DNA of 64,000 nucleotides, taken from Acidobacteriota bacterium (GTDB lineage Bacteria > Acidobacteriota > Thermoanaerobaculia > UBA5066 > Gp7-AA6). The notes beneath the pieces were generated by a model that was not told the DNA's origin, searched no databases, and saw nothing but the letters and a program-made list of their open reading frames with translations. Both the position numbers and the translations under genes were made by a program. This document shows positions 57,246 through 64,000 of this stretch, in pieces (position 1 is the stretch's first letter; each line of letters starts with the position of its first letter). The stretch covers positions 1-64,000 of the forward strand of contig DAHUXD010000051.1 of the NCBI GenBank assembly GCA_027307335.1, read 5' to 3'.

Positions 57246-57836
57246 ATGCTCTCCGAAGATGTTCACAAGGCGTTTCAGCGGGGATGGTGGGGCCTCGTCA
57301 TCCGTGGCCTACTCGCCATCGCCCTCGGCATCCTCGTCCTGGTGCGGCCCCTCGAGTCCGTCGCCGCGTTCGCCCTGCTCATCGCGATCTGGGCGATCTT
57401 CGGCGGGATCACGGAAATCGTCCACGCGATCGACCTGCGGCAGGTCTTCGCCTCCTGGTGGGTGATGCTGCTCGGCGGGCTCGTGAGTGTGAGCTTCGGC
57501 GTGGCCGCCCTGTATTACTACCCCGGTCTCTCCCTGGCGTTCGCCGTGACATGGACGAGCTTCTGGCTCATGTTCTCGGGGATCCTCGGCATCGCAGCCG
57601 CCATCACGGAGTATCGGCTGGGCGTCTCGTGGGGATGGACGCTCGCGTGGGGCCTGGTCGCGATCGCCGCCGCGGTGATCGCGCTCGTGTCCCCCCCCAC
57701 GACGCTGGCGGCGATCATGGGCCTGATCGCGGGATTCGCGCTTGTCAGCGGCACGGTTCTCCTCATCGGCGCGTTCCGCATCCGTTCGGTCGTCGGTGAG
57801 ATCCGTCATTCGGTGGGGGAAATGAAGAGGGCGTGA
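57246..57836 (+). CDS. HdeD-family acid-stress membrane protein
   Basis: The protein has 196 residues with AAGGAGG before the ATG. Six membrane helices are predicted, with the HdeD pattern RGLLAIALGILVLVRPLESVAAFALLIAIWAIFGGITEIVHAI. HdeD confers acid resistance in E. coli at high cell density. Here it is flanked by DUF1269 paralogs in a sigma-54 operon, which supports an envelope-stress role. Confidence 0.9.
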   Translation: MLSEDVHKAFQRGWWGLVIRGLLAIALGILVLVRPLESVAAFALLIAIWAIFGGITEIVHAIDLRQVFASWWVMLLGGLVSVSFGVAALYYYPGLSLAFAVTWTSFWLMFSGILGIAAAITEYRLGVSWGWTLAWGLVAIAAAVIALVSPPTTLAAIMGLIAGFALVSGTVLLIGAFRIRSVVGEIRHSVGEMKRA

Positions 57837-57882
57837 CTGCCGGGTGTCCCGGCGATTCGAAGGCAAATGGAGGAGTGAAGTC

Positions 57883-58584
57883 ATGGACAGAATGCTCGTA
57901 ACGGTGTTCGACGACGAGAGCAAGGCTTATGCGGGGAAGAAGGCCCTGGTGGATCTCGATCGGGAGGGAAGCATCGCTCTTTACGGCTATGCGATCGTCC
58001 GGAAGAATGCGGACGGCACGACCAGCGTCAAGCAGAGCGACGAGCCGTTCCCGATCGGCGGTGTGAGCGGTTCGGCTCTGGGCGCGCTCATCGGAGCCCT
58101 GGGCGGTCCCGCGGGCGCGGCGATCGGCGCCACCGTCGGCCTCGTGGCGGGAGGCGCCGCGGATGTCTACAACTACGGCGTCAGCGAGGATTACTTCTAC
58201 GATGTCGAGAAGGCGCTCAAGCCCGGCAAGGTCGCCGTGGTCGCGGAGATCGACGAGGACTGGACGACGCCCATCGACGATCGGATGGATGCCATCGGCG
58301 GAACGGTGCTCCGCCGTTCCATCTCGGAGGTCCGGGAGCGTCTCCATCAGGAGGACGTCACCGCGATGAAGGCCGACATCGCACAGATGAAGGCCGAGCA
58401 CGCGATGGCGCAGGCACAGCGCAGGGTGAAGTTGTCTGAGAAGATCCGACTGCTGGACTCGAAGCTCCAGGCCAAGCTCCAGAAGCAGAAGGAGCACCGC
58501 GACGCTCTCGACCGTGAGGCGAAGGCGAAGGCCGATTACATGAAGGGCCGGGCGACCGTCGCGGCGTCCCGCGCCTCCGTGTAA
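57883..58584 (+). CDS. DUF1269 protein with glycine-zipper segment, copy B
   Basis: ATG 57883 follows ATGGAGGAGTG. The 233 residues align with copy A throughout: MDRMLVTVFDDESKAYAGKKAL, SALGALIGALGGPAGAAIGATVG, EIDEDWTTPIDDRMDAIGGTVLRR and a C-terminal coiled coil. The clear divergence suggests an old duplication with HdeD inserted between, or duplication around it. Confidence 0.85.
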   Translation: MDRMLVTVFDDESKAYAGKKALVDLDREGSIALYGYAIVRKNADGTTSVKQSDEPFPIGGVSGSALGALIGALGGPAGAAIGATVGLVAGGAADVYNYGVSEDYFYDVEKALKPGKVAVVAEIDEDWTTPIDDRMDAIGGTVLRRSISEVRERLHQEDVTAMKADIAQMKAEHAMAQAQRRVKLSEKIRLLDSKLQAKLQKQKEHRDALDREAKAKADYMKGRATVAASRASV

Positions 58585-58649
58585 GGCGAGAGCCATCGTG
58601 GCGGACTCACAGGCGGGCGGGCGTTCTCGGGGTCGTCGCCCTCGCGGGC

Positions 58650-59081
58650 GTGGTCCTGGGGGCGTCGCCCGCCTCCCAGAATTCCGGGTCCGAGCGTCCG
58701 GCAACGGATCTGGAGCTCGTGATGGGTCAGTCGATGTTCGAAGAGCTCGTGAAACGGGCCGAGGTGATCGAGTCGTCGCCGCTTTACGACACCCTGCTGC
58801 CCGTGATCGAGCCGATCCTGAGGACGGCTCAGCCGCAGTATCCGTACCCCTTCAAGGTCTATCTGGTCCACGAGCCCGCCCCCAATGCGTTCGCGACGCC
58901 GGGCGGGAACGTCTACGTCACGGATGCGCTCCTCTATTTCGCGAAGAACAAGGAGCAGCTCGTGGGCACGCTCTGCCACGAGATGGCCCATACGATCCAT
59001 CACGATTCGATGGAGATGCTCGCGAAACGAGAGCGGGTCGCACGAGCGGAGCTCGGAGCCGCGATCCTTCTGGGCCGCTGA
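58650..59081 (+). CDS. M48-family metallopeptidase, probably frameshifted at both ends
   Basis: The open part has HEMAHTIHH (HExxH) near residue 112, typical of M48 peptidases. The in-frame sequence upstream of GTG 58650 encodes a signal peptide core (GVLGVVALAGVVLGASPAS) but has no start. GTG 58598 lies in another frame, and removing one G near 58612-58620 would join them. After the stop, another frame reads LVEREIFLNSESADAVDR, like the third zinc-ligand region (ExxAD). The gene is therefore either broken or carries sequence errors. It is last in the sigma-54 operon. Confidence 0.6.
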   Translation: MVLGASPASQNSGSERPATDLELVMGQSMFEELVKRAEVIESSPLYDTLLPVIEPILRTAQPQYPYPFKVYLVHEPAPNAFATPGGNVYVTDALLYFAKNKEQLVGTLCHEMAHTIHHDSMEMLAKRERVARAELGAAILLGR

Positions 59082-59145
59082 TCTCGTCGAGCGTGAGATC
59101 TTCCTCAACTCGGAATCGGCGGACGCTGTCGACCGAAAGTCCTCG

Positions 59146-59186
59146 CCCCGGGCTCAAGCCGCCTCGATCCGGCTCATCCACTCCTG
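59146..59186. repeat. 41-bp repeat, original copy at the AI-2E gene end
   Basis: This is the counterpart of the repeat at 53499-53539 (36 of 41 identical). Here it covers the final coding bases and the first bases after the TGA of the AI-2E-family gene, so this copy is probably the source. Confidence 0.6.
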
Positions 59187-60092
59187 AACGAGGTTGTACG
59201 CGACGGCGAGAAGCGTCGGCCCGATGAAGAGGCCGAGGAAACCGAAGGCGAGGATGCCGCCGACGACGCCGAGAAAGATCAGCGCCATCGGCGCGTCGAC
59301 GCCCTTGCCGATCAGGATCGGGCGCACGACGTTCTCGGCGCCGCCGACGACCACGATGCTCCAGATGGCGAGGAAGATCGCGCGGCCGGTCGAGCCGTTC
59401 GCGCCGAGCCAGAGCGCGGCGGGAAGCCAGAGGAGGGCCGGGCCCATGGGGATGACGGACAGGAAGAACGTCGCCATGCCGAGGACGAACACGCCCGGAA
59501 CGCCGGCGATGGCGAAGCCGATCATCGCCAGGACCGCCTGGACGGCGCAGGTCCCGAGGAGGCCGCGGAACACCCCGCGCACCGTCGAGCGGACGACGGC
59601 GACCTGTCTCCGGCCGGTCTCGCCGCCGAGGCGCAGGGCGACCCGATCGACGGCGCGGGCGACCTCGGCGCTGCGGACGTAGAGAAGACCCGCGATGACG
59701 ACCGCCAGCGCGAACTGGAGAATTCCCGCGCTGACGCCGCCGGCCGCGGCGACCAGGAAGTCCTTCGCCGGTCCGACGACCGGCCGGAGATCCCGGCGGA
59801 AAACTTCGGGATCGGCGGCCCAGACCTGCCACTTCGCGTCGGCGGCCCGGCCGACGAGAGGCACGGTGCCGAGCCATGCCGGCGGCTCCCGCAGTCCGCC
59901 CGAGAGCATTTCCCGGACGCGATCGACGACGTTGGGAGTTCCACCGGCGAGCCGCAGGGCGAACGCCGTGATCGGGACGAAGAGGACGGCCGCGATCGTG
60001 AGACCGGCGAGCGTCGCGGCGAGTTTTCTCCGGCCGCGGACGAGCCGGAGAAACTTCTCGAAGAGTCCGCGGGTCGACAGCGAGAGGATCAC
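59154..60092 (-). CDS. AI-2E/PerM-family transporter, start unclear
   Basis: From GTG 60090-60092 there are 312 residues. The family hallmark lies near the C-terminus (GVDAPMALIFLGVVGGILAFGFLGLFIGPTLLAVAYNL). Several membrane helices and a periplasmic loop precede it. The frame stays open upstream to the TAG at 60267-60269. It encodes a good first transmembrane pair (YAVFAAIVLLLIGCYLVVRP), so the true N-terminus likely lies upstream, yet no ATG, GTG or TTG is present there. Transport of AI-2 or of Na+/H+ is possible; the substrate is unknown. Confidence 0.85.
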   Translation of the reverse strand: MILSLSTRGLFEKFLRLVRGRRKLAATLAGLTIAAVLFVPITAFALRLAGGTPNVVDRVREMLSGGLREPPAWLGTVPLVGRAADAKWQVWAADPEVFRRDLRPVVGPAKDFLVAAAGGVSAGILQFALAVVIAGLLYVRSAEVARAVDRVALRLGGETGRRQVAVVRSTVRGVFRGLLGTCAVQAVLAMIGFAIAGVPGVFVLGMATFFLSVIPMGPALLWLPAALWLGANGSTGRAIFLAIWSIVVVGGAENVVRPILIGKGVDAPMALIFLGVVGGILAFGFLGLFIGPTLLAVAYNLVQEWMSRIEAA

Positions 60093-60266
60093 GCCCCAGA
60101 GAAAAGCGGTCAGGAAGGGGCGGACGACCAGGTAGCAGCCGATGAGGAGGAGGACGATCGCGGCGAAGACGGCGTACCGCTCGTAGTCGCGGGCGCGAGC
60201 GGCCGACTCCGCGGGACGGGCGGTGGGCGTGCCGGAGTCGGTGGCCGTCGTCCGGGCTCCTCGCCG

Positions 60267-61724
60267 CTAGGGTTTCGCCGCCGGCGGCGGAGCGGTCTGG
60301 GCGGCCGGCGAGAACCAGGTGGGACTCGAGCTGTCGGGCTGGATGTTCCAGCCTCCGCCGAGCGCCTTGTAGATGTTGACGTAGTCGATCAGGAGGTTCA
60401 CCTGGGAGAGGACGCGCGCGGACTCCGCCGGGTAGAGCAGCTGCATCGCGTAGAGGACCTCGAAGTAGTTCGCGAGGCCGGTGTTGTAGCGCAGCGTCGA
60501 CAGGCGGACCATCTCGCGGTACGAGTTCGCGGTGCGCGTCAACTGGGCCAGGCTCGCGGCGATCTTCGTGCGCGCGTAGAGGACGGTGGTCGTTTCGGCG
60601 AAGGCGCCCGTCACCGTCTGCTCGTACTGCGTCTTCGCCTGCTCCCACTGCGCGAAGGCGACGTCGTACTCGCTGCGGAGCTGGCCGCCGTGGAAGAGGG
60701 GGCCGAGGAGCCCGGCCGCGATCGTCCAGGTCTTGCCCGCGGGGTAGAGGTTGCTGACGTCGGGGCTGACGGCGCCGAATAGACCGGTCAGGCTGATCTG
60801 GGGAAAGAAGTTCGCGGTCGCCACGCCGACGAGGGCGTTCGACGCGATCAGGTTCTGCTCGGCCTGCTGGATGTCGGGCCGGCGCTCGAGGAGGCTCGAC
60901 GGCAGGCCGGCCGGGACCTCGGGCGGCACCGGCTGCTGGGAGATCCCGAGCCCCCGCTTCACGGGGCCGGGGTCGCGCCCGAGCAGGAGGTTGAGGCTGT
61001 TCTCCGTCGCCTCGATCTGCCGCTCGAACTCCGGGATCTGCGAGGCCACCTGCGCGAGCGCGGCCTCCGCGTAGGAGGTCTCGAGCGCGGAGGCGGCTCC
61101 CTCCTGGAGCTTGCGGTTGAAGAGGTCGTAGGTCTCCTGGAAGGCCGCCACCGTTTCGTTCGCGATCGCCAGCTGCTCGTCGAGACCGCGGAGGATGAAG
61201 TACGTGGTCGCGACCTCGGCGACGAGCGACAGGAGCACGCCGCGCCGCGCCTCCTCGCTTGCGAGGTACTGCGCCTTCGCCGCCTCGTTGAGCCGCCGGA
61301 TCCGGCCCCAGACGTCGAGCTCCCAGCCGAAGTTGACGTTGACTGAGTTGAGGTTTCCCGTCGCGGTGCTGAAGGGGACGACGAACTGCGAGTTGCGCCC
61401 GCGAGACCACTGGCCGCCGTAGTTGATCTGCGGGAAGAACTCCGAGCGCGCGATGCCCGCGCGGGCGCGCGCCTCGTCCACCCGCTCCGCCGCGAGCGCC
61501 ACGTCGTAGTTGCCGGCGAGTGCCTGGTCGATGAGCTCGTTCAGGGTCGGATCGCGGAACAGCTCCCACCACGGCTCGTCGGCGAGCGAGGCGGCTGGCG
61601 CCGGCGGTCCCTGCACGTCGCGGTAGACGTCGGGAGCCGTGACGGGCGGCTGCTTGTAGTTGGGGCCGACGGCGCAGCCGGTCAGGAGCGCGAGGGCGAG
61701 CGCGGAGGCGACGAGGGTCTTCAT
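60267..61724 (-). CDS. OprM/NodT-type efflux outer-membrane lipoprotein
   Basis: I prefer ATG 61722-61724, since GGAGG is 9 bases upstream; the GTG at 61728-61730 is too near it. The 485 residues have the lipobox LLTGC, then VGPNYKQPP, DEPWWELFRDPTLNELIDQALAGNYD and ERRPDIQQAEQNLIASNALVGVATANFFP, all typical of this family. It forms the outer-membrane duct for the RND pump encoded directly upstream. Confidence 0.95.
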   Translation of the reverse strand: MKTLVASALALALLTGCAVGPNYKQPPVTAPDVYRDVQGPPAPAASLADEPWWELFRDPTLNELIDQALAGNYDVALAAERVDEARARAGIARSEFFPQINYGGQWSRGRNSQFVVPFSTATGNLNSVNVNFGWELDVWGRIRRLNEAAKAQYLASEEARRGVLLSLVAEVATTYFILRGLDEQLAIANETVAAFQETYDLFNRKLQEGAASALETSYAEAALAQVASQIPEFERQIEATENSLNLLLGRDPGPVKRGLGISQQPVPPEVPAGLPSSLLERRPDIQQAEQNLIASNALVGVATANFFPQISLTGLFGAVSPDVSNLYPAGKTWTIAAGLLGPLFHGGQLRSEYDVAFAQWEQAKTQYEQTVTGAFAETTTVLYARTKIAASLAQLTRTANSYREMVRLSTLRYNTGLANYFEVLYAMQLLYPAESARVLSQVNLLIDYVNIYKALGGGWNIQPDSSSPTWFSPAAQTAPPPAAKP

Positions 61725-61726
61725 CG

Positions 61727-64000
61727 TCACTTCCCTCCGCCTGCCGGGCTCGGGTGCGGCTCGGGCGTCGCGCCGGGCGCGGCGGCCTCGTCCTTCTTAC
61801 CCCGATGGGCCAGCTTCTCGATCATCACGAAGAGCGAGGGGATGATGAAGATCGCGATTCCGGTCGCCGCCAGCATGCCCGCGATGACGACCGTCCCGAG
61901 GATCTTCCGCGACTCGGCGCCGGAGCCCGAGGCGCGCCAGAGCGGCACGCATCCGAGAATGAACGCGAACGAAGTCATCAGGATCGGGCGGAGGCGCAGG
62001 CGCGCGCCCTCCAGCGCCGCGTCCACGATGGTCTTGCCCTCCTTCAGCTGCAGCAGGGCGAACTCGACGATGAGGATCGCGTTCTTCGCCGCGAGGCCGA
62101 TCAGCATGATCAGGCCGATCTGGGCATACACGTCGAGGTCGAACTTCCGCCCGAAGAGCCCGAGGAACGCGCCGAGGACCGCGACCGGAACGGTCAAGAG
62201 CACGGAAAACGGCAGCGACCAGCTCTCGTAGAGCGCCGCGAGAATCAGGAACACGAAGATGAAGGACATGAGGAAGACCATGCCGCCCGTCCCCTCCGCC
62301 GCCTTCTCCTGGTAGGACAGGTCGCCCCACGCGTACCCCATCTCGCGCGGGAGGACCTCCTTCGCGACCGCCTCGAGCGCCGCCATCGCCTGGCCCGAGC
62401 TGTAGCCCGGCGCGGCGTTGCCCACGATCTTGGCGGCGTTGTAGAGGTTGAAGTGCATGGCGTACTCGGGACCCGAGACGTCCTTCGTCGTCATGAGCGC
62501 GGACAGTGGGACCATGTTGCCCGAGTCGTTTCGGACGAAGTAATTGGCGACCTGCTCGCGGTGCGTCCGGTCCGCACCCTCGGCCTGGAGGAAGACCATC
62601 CACTGGAGGCCGAACCGGTTGAACTGGTTGAGGTACAGACCGCCCAGATACGCCTGGAGCGTCTGATACACGTCGCCGAGCGGCACGCCCTGCTTCAGGA
62701 CCTTGTCGCGGTTGACGTCGGCGAAGACCTGCGGCACGCCGTAGGAGAAGAGCGGGACGGGGCGCTGGAGCTCCGGACGCTTGGCGCACGCCGCGATGAA
62801 CTTCTGGACGTTCTGCGCCAGGAAGTCGATCGAGCCGCCCGAGAGATCCTGGAGCCAGAAGGAGAACCCGCCCGACTGGCCGAGACCCGGGATCGCGGGC
62901 GGCGGGAAGGCGAAGGCCGTGCCCTCGGGAAACCCGACGGCGAGCTCGCCGTTCAACTTCTGCATGATGGCGGTGGCGTTGAGCTCGGGCGCCTCGCGCT
63001 CGTGCCACGGTTTCAAGCCGACGAACGCGAAGGCGTAGTACGTGGCGTTGGTCTGCGCGAGCAGGCTGTAGCCGACGATAGACGTGACGTACTCGACGCC
63101 GGGCGTCTTCTGGAGGATGGCCTCGACCCGCCGCGCCGCCTCGTTGGTCCGCTCGAAGGACGACGCGTTCGGGAGCGTCATGTTGAAGAAGAAGTACCCC
63201 TGGTCCTCCGTCGGCAGGAAGCTCGTCGGCAGCCGCTTGCCCGCGAATCCGTCGGCGAAGACGAAGCCGAGGAGGATCAGGATCGTGAGGAACGCCTTTC
63301 GGACGAGCGCGTGCGAGAGGTCGACGTAGCCGCCGGTCATCTTCAGGAAAACGTCGTTGAACCACTGGAAGAAACGGGCGAGCGGGCCCTTGCCCTCCTT
63401 GCGGGGACGCAGCAGCATCGCGGCGAGCGCGGGGGAGAGTGTCAGCGCGTTGAACGCCGAGATCAGGACGGAGATCGCGATCGTGACCGCGAACTGCTTG
63501 TTGAGGCGTCCCTGGATGCCGCCCATGAAGGCGACCGGGATGAACACGGCGGAGAGGACGAGTGCGATGCCGACGACCGGCCCCGATACCTCCTCCATCG
63601 CCTTGAACGTGGCGTCCTTGGGGGAGAGTCCGTGCTCGATGTGGTGCTCGACGGCCTCGACGACGACGATCGCGTCGTCGACCACGAGGCCGAACAGCGA
63701 CAGCGTATTGATCGAGAAGCCGAGCATCGGGAAGACGGCGAAGGTGCCGATGAGCGAGACGGGCACCGCGATCATGGGGATCAGGGTCGCGCGCCAGTTC
63801 TGGAGGAACAGGAAGACGACGATGATGACGAGCACCATCGCCTCGAGGAGCGTGTGCTCGATCTCCTTCATGCCCTCCGTGACGGGCAGCGTCGTGTCGA
63901 GGGAGATGGTGTAGTCGAGGTCCGACGGGAACTTCAGCTTCAGCTGCTCGAGGGCCGTCCGGATGCCGGTGGCGACCGCGATCGCGTTCGAGCCGGGCGT
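61727..64000 (-). CDS. RND multidrug efflux permease (AcrB/MexB, HAE1 type), 5' end off window
   Basis: The frame continues past the ORF-track start (63871) to the right edge, so the N-terminal third is missing. The visible part has the helix 4 motif [19 protein letters not shown] (Asp pair for proton relay), [21 protein letters not shown], porter domains and the last helices with [15 protein letters not shown] and [12 protein letters not shown]. 'EAVEHH' replaces the usual 'ENVERH'. It is an inner-membrane H+-driven exporter. Its stop lies at the start of the outer-membrane factor gene. Confidence 0.95.
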   Translation of the reverse strand, partial: TPGSNAIAVATGIRTALEQLKLKFPSDLDYTISLDTTLPVTEGMKEIEHTLLEAMVLVIIVVFLFLQNWRATLIPMIAVPVSLIGTFAVFPMLGFSINTLSLFGLVVDDAIVVVEAVEHHIEHGLSPKDATFKAMEEVSGPVVGIALVLSAVFIPVAFMGGIQGRLNKQFAVTIAISVLISAFNALTLSPALAAMLLRPRKEGKGPLARFFQWFNDVFLKMTGGYVDLSHALVRKAFLTILILLGFVFADGFAGKRLPTSFLPTEDQGYFFFNMTLPNASSFERTNEAARRVEAILQKTPGVEYVTSIVGYSLLAQTNATYYAFAFVGLKPWHEREAPELNATAIMQKLNGELAVGFPEGTAFAFPPPAIPGLGQSGGFSFWLQDLSGGSIDFLAQNVQKFIAACAKRPELQRPVPLFSYGVPQVFADVNRDKVLKQGVPLGDVYQTLQAYLGGLYLNQFNRFGLQWMVFLQAEGADRTHREQVANYFVRNDSGNMVPLSALMTTKDVSGPEYAMHFNLYNAAKIVGNAAPGYSSGQAMAALEAVAKEVLPREMGYAWGDLSYQEKAAEGTGGMVFLMSFIFVFLILAALYESWSLPFSVLLTVPVAVLGAFLGLFGRKFDLDVYAQIGLIMLIGLAAKNAILIVEFALLQLKEGKTIVDAALEGARLRLRPILMTSFAFILGCVPLWRASGSGAESRKILGTVVIAGMLAATGIAIFIIPSLFVMIEKLAHRGKKDEAAAPGATPEPHPSPAGGGK

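Noticed and set aside
1-64000. tRNA, rRNA, CRISPR, insertion sequence or prophage
   Set aside because: I looked in the few gaps on both strands and saw no clover-leaf, repeat-spacer array, transposase or phage gene. Absence is by eye only.

Overview
The window is about 64 kb of very GC-rich DNA (roughly 70 % by eye), densely packed with protein genes. Many neighbours overlap by 1-4 bases (ATGA, GTGA or TTGA junctions), and GTG and TTG starts are common. No rRNA, tRNA, CRISPR array, insertion sequence or prophage was found. A PknB-type kinase fused to TPR-like repeats, DUF3300/DUF2950 pairs, an MGH1/GH63-type glycosidase, Mla lipid transport, OprM/RND efflux and many lipoproteins point to a diderm bacterium, most likely an acidobacterium. 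That placement is inference from gene style; no marker gene is present.

Layout. 1-8.6 kb: a partial alanine/glutamine-rich envelope protein, a lipoprotein lipase-like hydrolase, a K+ channel, an Mla-type phospholipid ABC transporter (STAS-MlaE fusion, MlaF, MlaD, auxiliary lipoprotein) and an MscS channel. 8.6-20.2 kb: a central sugar-phosphate cluster of two divergent operons. The leftward one is gnd-ppgK-zwf-GH63-like glycosidase. The rightward one is DUF4136 lipoprotein-pgm-tal-pgi-pgl. Together they cover glucose release, polyphosphate-dependent phosphorylation, the whole oxidative pentose phosphate branch and links to glycolysis and glycogen. 20.2-31.8 kb: the kinase, a DUF1254/1214 lipoprotein, a porin-like protein, a truncated gene remnant, a CYTH-like protein with a FUSC-like partner, LssY-C, a channel-like protein with a degenerate filter, an aldose epimerase, a cation/proton antiporter and a DUF4239 protein.

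31.8-39.4 kb: a leftward formate dehydrogenase operon. Its catalytic subunit is a Tat-exported selenoprotein, split in the ORF track by an in-frame UGA that is followed by a textbook bacterial SECIS hairpin. It is followed by an iron-sulfur/NrfD fusion, a multihaem NapC/NirT-like cytochrome and FdhE. 39.6-46.6 kb: a Ca2+/H+ exchanger and a DUF3300-DUF2950 module present twice, with two membrane-protein genes between the copies. 46.7-50.5 kb: a Pta-like acyltransferase, PPK2 polyphosphate kinase and a SulP transporter. 50.6-54.5 kb: a repeat-containing secreted protein, an S1/P1-nuclease-like protein with a barrel-like C-terminal half, and a YegS-type lipid kinase.

54.6-59.1 kb is the most system-like region. 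A PAS/AAA+/Fis sigma-54 activator is followed by a 15-bp palindrome and a perfect -24/-12 sigma-54 promoter, which reads into STAS protein-DUF1269-HdeD-DUF1269-M48 peptidase. This looks like a self-contained, sigma-54-controlled envelope-stress operon. 59.1-64 kb: an AI-2E-family transporter with no obvious start codon, an OprM-type outer-membrane factor and a partial RND pump.

Smaller structures also stand out: a two-hairpin palindromic repeat found once between genes and once in frame inside a gene, a duplicated 3' tail of the AI-2E gene, and a possible 46-codon gene after mscS.
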